31,185 bases of DNA from JBDHZK01 sp039811865 (GTDB taxonomy: Bacteria > Actinomycetota > Actinomycetes > Propionibacteriales > Propionibacteriaceae): NCBI GenBank assembly GCA_039811865.1, contig JBDHZK010000011.1, positions 1 through 31,185 of the forward strand, given 5' to 3'. How positions within the stretch are numbered: the stretch's first letter is position 1; each line of letters starts with the position of its first letter. Under the pieces are notes generated by a model that was not told the DNA's origin, did not search any database, and worked only from the letters and a program-made list of their open reading frames with translations. Shown in pieces: positions 14,634-24,073 of the stretch. A program made the translations under genes and the position numbers.

Positions 14634-15425
14634 TCAGCAGTTGATGCCGGCCGGGGAGATCACAGCCTGCGCGGGTGCCGGGTCGCCCTGCGGGACGTGG
14701 GCGAACGCTTCTGGTGTCGCGAACGTGTGCCAATGCGAGAAAGGAAAGACCACGGCAACAGCCGTCCCCAGCACCGCCGTTCGAGGGACGAACGCGGCGC
14801 TGCCGACGGGTTGTCCCGGGGTCACGTCGGAGAGGTGACACCGCGAATCCCGGCTGGCGTTGCGATGGTCACCCATCACGAAGACCCGATCCGTCGGGAC
14901 GGTCACGTCGAAGGCGAAGTCCGAGGGAAGCGCGTTGCCGAACTCGTCGGAGTAGAGGTAGGAACTCTCATCGATCGCGCTGGCGTTAACGGTCAGCCGG
15001 CCCTGCTTGTCGCAGCACGCCACGCGGTCGCCCGGAAGGCCGATCACGCGCTTGATCAGGTAGTTCGTGCTCTCGTCCGGCTTGAGTCCGATGAAGACGA
15101 GCACGTCGTCGAGCGGCCCCTGGGCGGGCGGCGGGATGTCGAGCCAACCGGCGGGATCACGAAACACCACGATGTCGCCCCGCTTGAACTCGAACATCTT
15201 CTGCACGATGACGCGGTCCCCCACCGCCAAGGTGTTCTCCATCGAGCCGGAGGGGATCACGAACATCTGGGCGACGAAGGCTCGGGTCAGCGTTGAGACG
15301 ATGAGCGCGCCGACCAGGACGATGGCCAACTCCTTGAGCCAACCCCGCAGGGTCGGCGCAGCGGCGCGGCGCGGCTTCGCTGGCGCCGGTTGCGGACGCT
15401 CGCCCTCGTGCTCGGCGTCGCTCAT
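14634..15425 (-). CDS. lepB: signal peptidase I
   Basis: A 263-residue type I signal peptidase (S26), which removes signal peptides of Sec and Tat exports at the outer face of the membrane. A short, Pro-rich cytoplasmic N-terminus (1-27) is followed by one TM helix (about 31-50). Box B is IPSGSMENTLAVGDRV with catalytic S61. Box D is YLIKRVIGLPGD with general base K125. VMGDHRNASRDSR is box E. The ATG at 15425 was chosen because longer in-frame extensions run into rplS. No good Shine-Dalgarno sequence precedes it, so translation may depend on rplS reading (13-nt gap). Confidence 0.94.
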   Translation of the reverse strand: MSDAEHEGERPQPAPAKPRRAAAPTLRGWLKELAIVLVGALIVSTLTRAFVAQMFVIPSGSMENTLAVGDRVIVQKMFEFKRGDIVVFRDPAGWLDIPPPAQGPLDDVLVFIGLKPDESTNYLIKRVIGLPGDRVACCDKQGRLTVNASAIDESSYLYSDEFGNALPSDFAFDVTVPTDRVFVMGDHRNASRDSRCHLSDVTPGQPVGSAAFVPRTAVLGTAVAVVFPFSHWHTFATPEAFAHVPQGDPAPAQAVISPAGINC

Positions 15426-15438
15426 GTCCGGCGGCCGC

Positions 15439-15789
15439 TCAGCGGTCGCGCTTCTCCTTGATCTTGGCGGCCTTGCCGCGCAGCGCACGCAGGTAGTACA
15501 GCTTGGCTCGCCGGACGTCACCGCGACGCTCGACCTCGATCTTCTCGATGATCGGGCTGTGCAGCGGGAACGTCCGCTCGACGCCGGTGCCGAAGCTGAC
15601 CTTGCGAACCGTGAATGCCTCCTGGACGCCCGCGCCGGTGCGCGAGATCACGACGCCCGCGAAGACCTGGATCCGGGAACGGTTACCCTCCACCACTCGC
15701 ACGTGCACGCGCACGGTGTCGCCCGGGCGGAAGGCGGGGATATCGGTCCGCAGGGACGCGGCGTCCAACTCTGCGATCAGCTTGCTCAT
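15439..15789 (-). CDS. rplS: 50S ribosomal protein L19
   Basis: A 116-residue L19, a 50S protein at the interface with 30S. ELDAASLRTDIPAFRPGDTVRVHVRV, FAGVVISR and VRKVSFGTGVERTFPLHSP are unmistakable. The ATG at 15789 is preceded by GAGG six bases upstream and gives the usual length; a longer frame to 15810 lacks support. A leader with competing hairpins precedes it (15805-15911). Confidence 0.97.
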   Translation of the reverse strand: MSKLIAELDAASLRTDIPAFRPGDTVRVHVRVVEGNRSRIQVFAGVVISRTGAGVQEAFTVRKVSFGTGVERTFPLHSPIIEKIEVERRGDVRRAKLYYLRALRGKAAKIKEKRDR

Positions 15790-15804
15790 GTCAGTCCTCG
15801 CCAG

Positions 15805-15911
15805 TGCCACAGGTCACTTCGATCGTTGGGTTTCCGAGGCCGAACGCACCGTCCCCCTGTGGCAGGAGCCGCGCTTGGCACAACGGCTCCCAAGTTTGCC
15901 ACAGGGGGACG
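15805..15911 (-). promoter_or_regulatory. rplS leader with mutually exclusive hairpins (possible attenuator or sdh terminator)
   Basis: In minus-strand order, arm A (15911-15897, CGTCCCCCTGTGGCA) pairs perfectly over 15 bp with arm B (15864-15850, TGCCACAGGGGGACG). An inner 7-bp stem (15890-15884 with 15871-15865) extends the structure. A third segment C (15813-15805, CCTGTGGCA) repeats 9 nt of arm A and can pair with the same part of arm B, right next to the rplS ribosome site. A:B and B:C therefore exclude each other. The region is between the sdhB stop and rplS, so A:B may also end the sdh transcript, though no T-run follows. Confidence 0.55.
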
Positions 15912-15923
15912 GGGGTGAAGAAA

Positions 15924-16672
15924 TCAGGCCTTTCCGTCAGCCTTGAACAGCGACTTGATGAGGTCGCGGTTCAACTGGCTGATGACGTCCAACGGAATCT
16001 GCTTGGGGCACACCGCCGAGCACTCGCCGATGTTGGTGCAGCCACCGAAGCCCTCGGCGTCGTGCTGGCCCACCATGCCCTTGATCCGCAGGTATCGCTC
16101 GGGCTGACCTTGGGGAAGCATCGCCAGATGGGTGATCTTCGCGGCCGTAAACAGCATCGCCGAGCCGTTCGGACACGCGGCGACGCAGGCGCCGCAACCG
16201 ATGCAGGTGGCCGCGTCGAACGAGCGGTCCGCCTTCAGCTTCGGCACGGGAGCGGCGTTCGCCTCCGGGGCCGATCCGGTGTTGACGCTGATGAAGCCGC
16301 CCGCCTGGATGATCCGGTCTAGAGCGGTCCGATCCACGACCAGGTCCTTGATCACCGGGAAGGCGCCGGCCCGCCACGGCTCCACGTCGATCGTCGCGCC
16401 GTCGGCGAAGGCGCGCATGTGCAACTGACAGGTTGTTGTCGGGGACGGCCCGTGCGCGACCCCGTTGATCACCACGCCACACATGCCGCAGATCCCCTCG
16501 CGGCAGTCATGGTCGAAGGCGATGGGCTCCTCGCCCTTCAGGGTCAGGGTCTCGTTGAGTAGGTCGAGGACCTCGAGGAACGACATGTCCGGCGAGACGT
16601 CGGTCATCTGGTAGGTGACCATCGAGCCGGGCTTATTCGCGTTCTCCTGGCGCCAAACGCGCAGCGTGATGT

Positions 16673-16676
<4 letters not shown>
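15924..16676 (-). CDS. sdhB: succinate dehydrogenase iron-sulphur subunit
   Basis: A 250-residue SdhB carrying electrons from FAD in SdhA to the quinone site. The [2Fe-2S] ligands are C58, C63, C66 and C83. The second ferredoxin-like domain has CIGCGACVAACP (C158, C161, C164, C168) and CTNIGECSAVCP (C213, C219, C223), giving the [4Fe-4S] and [3Fe-4S] clusters. The start is GTG at 16676, overlapping the sdhA stop as GTGA. The proteins look like the SdhCAB of Corynebacterium and Sdh1 of Mycobacterium, which work with menaquinone. Confidence 0.96.
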
Positions 16677-18699
<2,023 letters not shown>

Positions 18700-18703
<4 letters not shown>

Positions 18704-19404
18704 TTGAGCACCCCTGCCAAAACGCTGATGGGCATGATCATGAATCCTGCGAAGATGAGGCCCGCCACCACCCACGCGCACACGTTGAGGACGTGGCGCG
18801 CCCCGGGCGAAACGTTCGCGCCCAGCGTGGCGAAGGCGCTCCAAAAGCCGTGCCGCACGTGCAGGCAGACGACACCGACCCACAGCAGGTAGGCGAGGAC
18901 CACCCACCACACCGAGAAGCTCGCCACGACCGCGCTGTACGGATCGAGTGGATGACCTGAGTATCCGATCGTCACGGTCTGTGTCGTGAACTGCAGCAGG
19001 TGGAAGACCAGGAACAGCACCAAGATCACGCCGCCCACGCGCATCGTGCGCGCCGCGTAGGTCTCCTGCAGCCGCTTGGTCTTGACGTACTTGGTGCCGC
19101 GGGCGCGGTTGGCCCGAGCCCACAAGGATCCGGCGGCGTACATGTGCAGCAGGATGCTGACCACCATGAACGCCCGGAAGATCCAGATGAACCAGCCCTT
19201 GGGCACCAGCGGGTAGAGGATCTCGCCCTTCAACCATTCCGCGTAGTGGTTGAAGGACTCAGCACCCAGGAACATCTTGAGGTTGCCGTACATGTGCATG
19301 AGCAGGAACGCGATCATGATCAGTCCGGTGACGGCCATCAAGGCCTTCAACGCGACGGTTGACCGGACCGCTCTTTGTTGTTTCGTGAGAGTCGTAGTCG
19401 CCAC
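18700..19404 (-). CDS. sdhC: succinate dehydrogenase cytochrome b subunit
   Basis: A 234-residue membrane anchor of the fused, five-helix kind: TM segments near 17-38, 70-92, 121-143, 158-183 and 204-226. Histidines inside or next to these helices (H37, H87, H135, H182) are candidates for two b haems, which fits di-haem, menaquinone-reducing enzymes. This ties the operon functionally to the haem cluster. The start is GTG at 19404, preceded by a TAAGGT box, so sdhC probably opens a leaderless sdhC-sdhA-sdhB transcript; there is no sdhD. Confidence 0.94.
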
Positions 19405-19410
19405 GGCAAC

Positions 19411-19416
19411 ACCTTA
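19411..19416 (-). promoter_or_regulatory. candidate -10 box of the sdhCAB operon
   Basis: TAAGGT on the minus strand (19416-19411) fits TANNNT and ends six bases before the GTG of sdhC, placing the transcript start at the start codon. A small GGGCC/GGCCC hairpin (19423-19437) just upstream may end the deacetylase transcript. Confidence 0.5.
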
Positions 19417-19472
19417 GGTCACGGGCCTTCCCGGCCCTCTTCGGGGCACGAAAACGTAACCTGCCTTGTCGC

Positions 19473-20339
19473 CTACCGCCCCGTGTAGACCTTGCCCGGC
19501 ACGGTGGAGCCTAGGAGGGTCGTCACCGTGACCAAGGTGTAACCCTTGGCGTTAAGCCGCTTGATGATGTCGGGCACAGCGGCGACCGTGGTGGCGTGGA
19601 TGTCGTGCATCAAGATGATGGCGCCCGGACGCGCCTGCCCCACGGCAACATTCGCCACCCGGGAAGTGTTGCGGTACTTCCAGTCCAAGGTGTCGACGCT
19701 CCACAAGATGATCGCCTCGCCGTGCGCAGCGGCCGATGAGCGAACCGACGCGTTCTGGCCGCCGTACGGAGGCCGGAAGAGCGTGATCGGACGTCCCGCC
19801 AACGCCTCCAGCCGGGACTCGTTCGTCCCGATCTGCCAGTCGATCCGCGAGCGTGACATTCCCGGCAGCAGCGGGTGCGAGACCGTGTGATTGGCGATCT
19901 CCATGCCCGGGGTGGCCGCGATGGCCCGCACCGTGTCCTGATGGATCGAAACGGAGTTGCCCATCATGAAGAACGTTGCCGGCGCGTTGGCGGCGGTGAG
20001 CGTCTTGAGCAGAACCGGTGTCTTGGCGCCTGGACCATCGTCGAAGGTCAGAGCAACGCAGGCCACGGCCTTGCAGTCCACCTGCGTGCCCAGTGGTGGC
20101 TGAACGACCGGCTGCCGCGGTGCCGGGGGCTTCTTACTCGGCGACTTCGAGGCCGACGCCTTGGTCGAGCTAGGCGCCTTGGTCGGCGGCTTGCTGGTGG
20201 TCGCGGGGGGCGAAGCGACCTGAGTCGCCGGCTTGCTGGACGCCGGTGCCGGATTCGCGGCCGGTTGGGCGTCGGCCACGCTGCAGGCCGCAAGCCCTAC
20301 AGCGGCCAGGCAGGCCGCGGCAAGCTTCCACTGCTTCAT
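19473..20339 (-). CDS. polysaccharide deacetylase lipoprotein (NodB domain), shorter paralogue
   Basis: A 288-residue lipoprotein. The signal peptide ends in the lipobox LAAC (C19), followed by a long Ala/Pro/Ser/Lys-rich linker (about 25-82), as expected for a wall-spanning tether. The NodB domain (about 92-280) has TFDDGP with metal-binding D100/D101, HTVSH (H151, H155), RPPYG (189-193), VDTLDW and LMHDIH with catalytic H245, so all motifs of an active carbohydrate esterase family 4 enzyme are present. It probably removes N-acetyl groups from peptidoglycan or another wall glycan. The ATG at 20339 overlaps the stop of the upstream paralogue as ATGA. Confidence 0.92.
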   Translation of the reverse strand: MKQWKLAAACLAAVGLAACSVADAQPAANPAPASSKPATQVASPPATTSKPPTKAPSSTKASASKSPSKKPPAPRQPVVQPPLGTQVDCKAVACVALTFDDGPGAKTPVLLKTLTAANAPATFFMMGNSVSIHQDTVRAIAATPGMEIANHTVSHPLLPGMSRSRIDWQIGTNESRLEALAGRPITLFRPPYGGQNASVRSSAAAHGEAIILWSVDTLDWKYRNTSRVANVAVGQARPGAIILMHDIHATTVAAVPDIIKRLNAKGYTLVTVTTLLGSTVPGKVYTGR

Positions 20340-21817
20340 CCCCAAACCCCACATTCCACCTTGAGCGAAGGCGCCGCGCAGTAGTACTTCCCTACGCCCC
20401 AGTCGCTGGGCGAGGCCAACTCCGACATCGGCAGGATCGTGAACCCGGCCGACTGGAGGTCCGCAATGATCTGCGGCACGGCGTCCACGGTCGAATCGTG
20501 GATGTCGTGCATGAGGACGACCGATCCAGGCTTGGCCGAGGTGGCCGAGGCAACCGTCGCGGGCGTGCTCTTGGTCTTCCAGTCGAGCGTGTCGACATCC
20601 CAGATGCAGATGACCTGGCCATAGCGACCGATCACGCGGTCGACGCGGGCGCTGTGATTGCCGTACGGCGGGCGCATCATGATCGGACGGTCTCCGGTGA
20701 TGGCTTGCAGCGCCTGGATGTTGCGCGACAACTGGTAGGCATCGCCTTCATCGCTCTTGCCGGTCAGAGAGTCGTGCCGCCAGGTGTGACTCCCGACCTC
20801 GTTACCCGACCCCGCCGCGTAGCGAACGCCGTCGGGATCGGCCTGGATGCTGTCGCCCAACTGGAAGAAGGTGGCGCCCGCCCCCTTCTTGATCAGGGCG
20901 TCCACGACCTCCTTGGTGCGCGGACCAGGTCCATCGTCGAAGGTTAGCGAGACGCACTTGAGCTTCTTGCAGTCGGGGACGACGTCCGCGCTCGGCCGAG
21001 TCGCCACTGCCTTGGCGCTGGCCCCGGTCGTGGCGGCGATCGCCGAGGACGGGTCGTAGGTGCTCGGGTGCGTGGAGGCGCCCTTGGCCTTGCGACCAAC
21101 GACTGACAGCATCGGCTCGGCCACGTCGACCGGCACCTTGACGGTGACCACCGAGTCGCCCACCTGGCCGCTGCGGAAGGCGACCACGAGGTCCCCTTGC
21201 TGGTTGAAGCCGATCGCAGGCCCATCGCCCAAGGGCGCCGGGGACTCCGCGAGCGCCGCTGCGGCCTTGGCCTGGTCGCCGCCGGCCGCGGTCACGGCCT
21301 TGCCCACCTCGGCGGTGAAGGCATCCCAACTGGTCGGCTCGACGAGTGCCGGCGCGGTATAGACGTGCCGGCTCGCCCGGTCGTACCAGACCGTCGTCGG
21401 CACGCTGGTCGTCTTTCCGGAGGAGTCGGTGAGGTTGGCGGTCAGCACGACACCCAGCACGGAATCGGACGCCGCGGTCAGCGCCCACGACATCTGGAAG
21501 TTCTTCCCGGTGGCCTTGTTGAAGTCACGAAGCAACCGGTTCCGCACGATCTGCAGACCCAGGTTGTACGCGGTGGACGCGGGGACGTCCGGCAGTTCAG
21601 CGCTCACGTGCTGCTTCGGTGAGCTCAGCTTGACCGACTTGACGCCCTTCACCAGCGTTGTGTTCAGCTGGGCGAAGGCCGCCGCGGAGGGGGCCGGGGA
21701 TTGGCTGGGGCCGTTGCCCGTGCCCGGGGTGTTGTTCTGGCCAGGAACCTGACCGCAACCTGCCATCGTGAGGGCCGCGACAGCCGCGGCAGCTAGCTTG
21801 CGTCGCCCATGCGACAT
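20336..21817 (-). CDS. polysaccharide deacetylase lipoprotein with extra N-terminal domain (PdaC-like)
   Basis: A 493-residue lipoprotein with lipobox MAGC (C21) and a short Gly/Asn/Ser/Pro linker. The middle domain (about 48-240) contains VWYDRASRHVYTAPALVEPT and IGFNQQGDLVVAFRSGQVGD, which resembles the DUF3298/RsiV-like domain found ahead of NodB in PdaC-type deacetylases; that match is tentative. The NodB domain (about 286-480) has TFDDGP (D294, D295), HTWRH (H344, H348), RPPYG (382-386), VDTLDW and LMHDIH (H437), all intact. The start is ATG at 21817 with AGGAG about seven bases upstream. It is the first gene of a coupled pair of deacetylases that probably tailor the cell wall together, perhaps against lysozyme-like enzymes. 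Confidence 0.9.
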   Translation of the reverse strand: MSHGRRKLAAAAVAALTMAGCGQVPGQNNTPGTGNGPSQSPAPSAAAFAQLNTTLVKGVKSVKLSSPKQHVSAELPDVPASTAYNLGLQIVRNRLLRDFNKATGKNFQMSWALTAASDSVLGVVLTANLTDSSGKTTSVPTTVWYDRASRHVYTAPALVEPTSWDAFTAEVGKAVTAAGGDQAKAAAALAESPAPLGDGPAIGFNQQGDLVVAFRSGQVGDSVVTVKVPVDVAEPMLSVVGRKAKGASTHPSTYDPSSAIAATTGASAKAVATRPSADVVPDCKKLKCVSLTFDDGPGPRTKEVVDALIKKGAGATFFQLGDSIQADPDGVRYAAGSGNEVGSHTWRHDSLTGKSDEGDAYQLSRNIQALQAITGDRPIMMRPPYGNHSARVDRVIGRYGQVICIWDVDTLDWKTKSTPATVASATSAKPGSVVLMHDIHDSTVDAVPQIIADLQSAGFTILPMSELASPSDWGVGKYYCAAPSLKVECGVWG

Positions 21818-21876
21818 TCGTACTCCTACCTTTCAACCCCGCCGGGAAACACATCGGGGATAACCCATTCAACGTC

Positions 21877-21907
21877 GGCGTGGCTCACGAGGTTGCATCG
21901 CCACACC
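21877..21907 (-). terminator. weak hairpin after trmD
   Basis: GGTGTGGC (21907-21900) and GCCACGCC (21884-21877) form an 8-bp stem with one T-G pair and a 15-nt loop, 17 bases past the trmD stop. No T-run follows. It may separate trmD from the deacetylase pair. Confidence 0.3.
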
Positions 21908-21923
21908 CAGGTTCAGGATCTAT

Positions 21924-22625
21924 TCATGTCGGCGGCGCCAAGTCCGGCCGCACCGCAAGGGTCCGCAACAGCGCCTGCTCGCGTCGCCAGCCCGCGATCG
22001 CGGCGTGATTACCTGAAAGTAGTATCTCCGGAACGGCCAGGCCGCGCCAAGTCGGGGGCTTGGTGTATCCGGGGTATTCGAGCAGGCCGTCGTGGCCCGG
22101 CGCGTGCGACTCCTCGGCCAACGACTCGGGGTTTCCGATGACCCCGGGCACCAGCCGGACGACCGCCTCGATCATCGCCAGCGTGGCCACTTCCCCACCG
22201 TTGAGCACGTAGTCGCCGATCGAGACCTCGTCCAGGTGAACTCGCTCGCGGTAGTGCTCCGCGACCCGGGCGTCGATCCCCTCGTAACGCCCGCAGGCGA
22301 ACACCAAAGCCGGCTCGGCCGCGAGTTCGTAGGCCAGCGCCTGATCGAAGCGCCTTCCCGATGGGGTGGGCACGATCACCCGGGACGGGAGCGGCGAGTC
22401 GCTCAGCACGGCGTCCAACGCCTCGCCCCAGGGTTCGGGGCGCATCACCATGCCCGCACCGCCGCCGTAGGGGGTGTCGTCCACCGTGCGATGCCGGTCA
22501 TGGGTGAAGTCGCGCAGGTCGAGCACCCGGACGTCCAGCCGCCCGGCCTGGATCGCCTTGCCGACCAGCGACAGGCGCAGCGGCGCGAAGTAGTCGGGGA
22601 AGATCGTGACGATGTCTATGCGCAC
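21924..22625 (-). CDS. trmD: tRNA (guanine37-N1)-methyltransferase
   Basis: A 233-residue TrmD, a SPOUT methyltransferase that makes m1G37 next to the anticodon and prevents +1 frameshifting. DIVTIFPDYF at the N-terminus, DDTPYGGGAGMVMRPEP near 50-66, ACGRYEGIDARV and SIGDYVLNGGE (trefoil-knot SAM site), and the C-terminal GLLEYPGYTKPP and LLSGNHAAIAGWRREQAL make the call certain. The start is GTG at 22625, one base past the rimM stop. Confidence 0.97.
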   Translation of the reverse strand: MRIDIVTIFPDYFAPLRLSLVGKAIQAGRLDVRVLDLRDFTHDRHRTVDDTPYGGGAGMVMRPEPWGEALDAVLSDSPLPSRVIVPTPSGRRFDQALAYELAAEPALVFACGRYEGIDARVAEHYRERVHLDEVSIGDYVLNGGEVATLAMIEAVVRLVPGVIGNPESLAEESHAPGHDGLLEYPGYTKPPTWRGLAVPEILLSGNHAAIAGWRREQALLRTLAVRPDLAPPT

Positions 22626-22626
22626 G

Positions 22627-23142
22627 TCACTCCTGGTCGCGAAGCAGCCCGGGTAGGTCGACGACGACGAGCCGGCCGGCGTCCACGTCGACCTCGGGCA
22701 CGAGTTCGCAGACGAAGGGGACGAGCCGTTCGCCGCCCGCCGTGTCGACCACGAGCAGGTCCTGCGCGGGCAGATGTTGGACGCTGCTGACTCGGCCCAC
22801 CTCCTCGCCGGTGGCGGTGTGGACGGCGAGGCCGATCAGTTGGCGGTCGAAGTACTCGCCCTCGCCCGCGGACTCGTCGCCGGGGACGTCCGCCACGAGC
22901 ACCCGGCCGCGCAGGCTCTCCGCGGCCGACCTGTCGTTGATGCCTGCGAATCGAACCAGCAAACCGCCGTGCTGCCACCTGCAGGCGGCCACCTCCAAGG
23001 TCTCGGACGCTCCTTCGACCCGCACGGTGGCGCCGGTGGCGAAACGCTGCTGCGGCGAATCCGTCCGCAGTTGGACGGCGACCTCACCCCGAAGCCCGTG
23101 CGGGCGTCCGACGGTGGCGACGATGACCTCGACGAAGTCCAT
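22627..23142 (-). CDS. rimM: ribosome maturation factor RimM
   Basis: A 171-residue RimM, which helps 30S assembly near ribosomal protein S19. The N-terminal beta-barrel starts VEVIVATVGRPHGLRGEV. The PRC-barrel part contains EYFDRQLIGLAVHTATGEEVGRV and VPFVCELVPEVDVDAGRLVVVDLPGLL, typical of the family end. The ATG at 23142 has AGGGGAG about eight bases upstream. An 86-bp gap with a strong hairpin separates it from the KH protein gene. Confidence 0.95.
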   Translation of the reverse strand: MDFVEVIVATVGRPHGLRGEVAVQLRTDSPQQRFATGATVRVEGASETLEVAACRWQHGGLLVRFAGINDRSAAESLRGRVLVADVPGDESAGEGEYFDRQLIGLAVHTATGEEVGRVSSVQHLPAQDLLVVDTAGGERLVPFVCELVPEVDVDAGRLVVVDLPGLLRDQE

Positions 23143-23180
23143 CCAGTGGCTCCCCTCAAGAAGCTCCGGCCAACCAAACG

Positions 23181-23215
23181 CCGACGCCCCGCAGGCGGGC
23201 CTCGCGGGGCGTCGG
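23181..23215 (-). terminator. strong hairpin between the KH gene and rimM
   Basis: CCGACGCCCCGC (23181-23192) and GCGGGGCGTCGG (23204-23215) form a perfect 12-bp stem with an 11-nt loop. On the transcribed strand it is followed by CGTTTGGTTGG, a weak T-rich tail. It lies 13 bases past the KH gene stop, so it may end part of the rpsP transcripts and lower rimM-trmD expression. Confidence 0.6.
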
Positions 23216-23228
23216 TGCGGTCAGCGGA

Positions 23229-23489
23229 TCAGCGCCGTCCGCGCCGCTGCGGACGCCGGTCGACGTCGACGAAGTCGACCCGGACCTGCTCGCGTCCGGC
23301 CAGTGCGGCGATGACTGTTCGCAGTGCACCGGCGGTGCGGCCCTGCCGTCCGATCACCTTGCCGACATCCTCCGGATCGACGCGCACCTCCAGTGTGCGG
23401 GTGTGCCGGCGGTCCAGATCCGAAACGCGCACCTCGTCCGGGTTGGAAACGATCCCCTTGACGAGATGCTCGAGCGCATCGGCGAGCAC
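23229..23489 (-). CDS. khpA: KH-domain RNA-binding protein (UPF0109, KhpA-like)
   Basis: An 86-residue single-KH protein. The RNA-gripping GxxG loop is GRQG inside VGKVIGRQGRTAGALRTVIAAL (about 47-68). LADALEHLVKGIVSNPDEV is the usual N-terminus. The C-terminus is Arg-rich. In Firmicutes KhpA works with KhpB in small-RNA binding and cell-elongation control; a partner is not in this window. The start is GTG at 23489, one base past the rpsP stop, so the two are coupled. Confidence 0.94.
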   Translation of the reverse strand: MLADALEHLVKGIVSNPDEVRVSDLDRRHTRTLEVRVDPEDVGKVIGRQGRTAGALRTVIAALAGREQVRVDFVDVDRRPQRRGRR

Positions 23490-23490
23490 G

Positions 23491-23919
23491 TCAGGCCTCG
23501 GCCTGGGTCTCGGCCTCCTCGGCCTCGACCGGGGCGGCCTTCTTCGCCGCCTTCGAGATGGCGCCGGAGGCGGGCTCGTCGCTCGAATCGGCTAGCGCGG
23601 CGTTGAACAGCGCAATCTTGTCCCGCTTGGCCTTCTGCGGCTCGACGCCCTCCGGTGACTTCTCACCGGTGAACTTTTGCCAGTCGCCGGAGCGCTTCAG
23701 CAACCCGACAACCGCCTCGGTCGGCTGGGCACCAACCGACAGCCAGTACTGGGCCCGGTCGGAGTTCACCTCGATGACCGAAGGGTCGTTCTTGGGGTGG
23801 TACAGCCCGATCTCCTCGATCGCCCTGCCGTCGCGCTTGGTGCGCGAGTCCATGACGACGATGCGGTAATGCGGGGAGCGGATCTTGCCGAGCCGCTTGA
23901 GTCGAATCTTTACAGCCAC
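23491..23919 (-). CDS. rpsP: 30S ribosomal protein S16
   Basis: A 142-residue S16. VAVKIRLKRLGKIRSPHYRI, DSRTKRDGRAIEEIGLYHP and the RAQYWLSVGAQPTEAV segment are diagnostic. The C-terminal 40 residues are a Lys/Ala- then Glu-rich tail, which is common in actinobacteria. The GTG at 23919 has AGGAG about ten bases upstream; a longer open frame to 24045 has no family support. It opens the leftward rpsP-khpA-rimM-trmD set. Its promoter must lie in the 154-bp gap to the divergent transporter gene, but I could not pick a clear -35/-10 pair. Confidence 0.96.
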   Translation of the reverse strand: MAVKIRLKRLGKIRSPHYRIVVMDSRTKRDGRAIEEIGLYHPKNDPSVIEVNSDRAQYWLSVGAQPTEAVVGLLKRSGDWQKFTGEKSPEGVEPQKAKRDKIALFNAALADSSDEPASGAISKAAKKAAPVEAEEAETQAEA

Positions 23920-24073
23920 GGGTGTGGGTTCTCCTGTTGGAACTCGCCCGGAACGCTCCGGGCTGGGCGGGTGAGCCCGTCGTCTGCAGGTGGGGACCCG
24001 ACGCTCGCGCTCGATGAGCCCGGCCGCCAAGGTTTGAGAGGGCACTCAACGGCAAACGGACGCGCCCAGTATT

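Noticed and set aside
18704..19237. Upstream extension of the sdhA frame into sdhC
   Set aside because: Shadow of sdhC; the GTG at 18703 overlaps the sdhC stop in the usual way.
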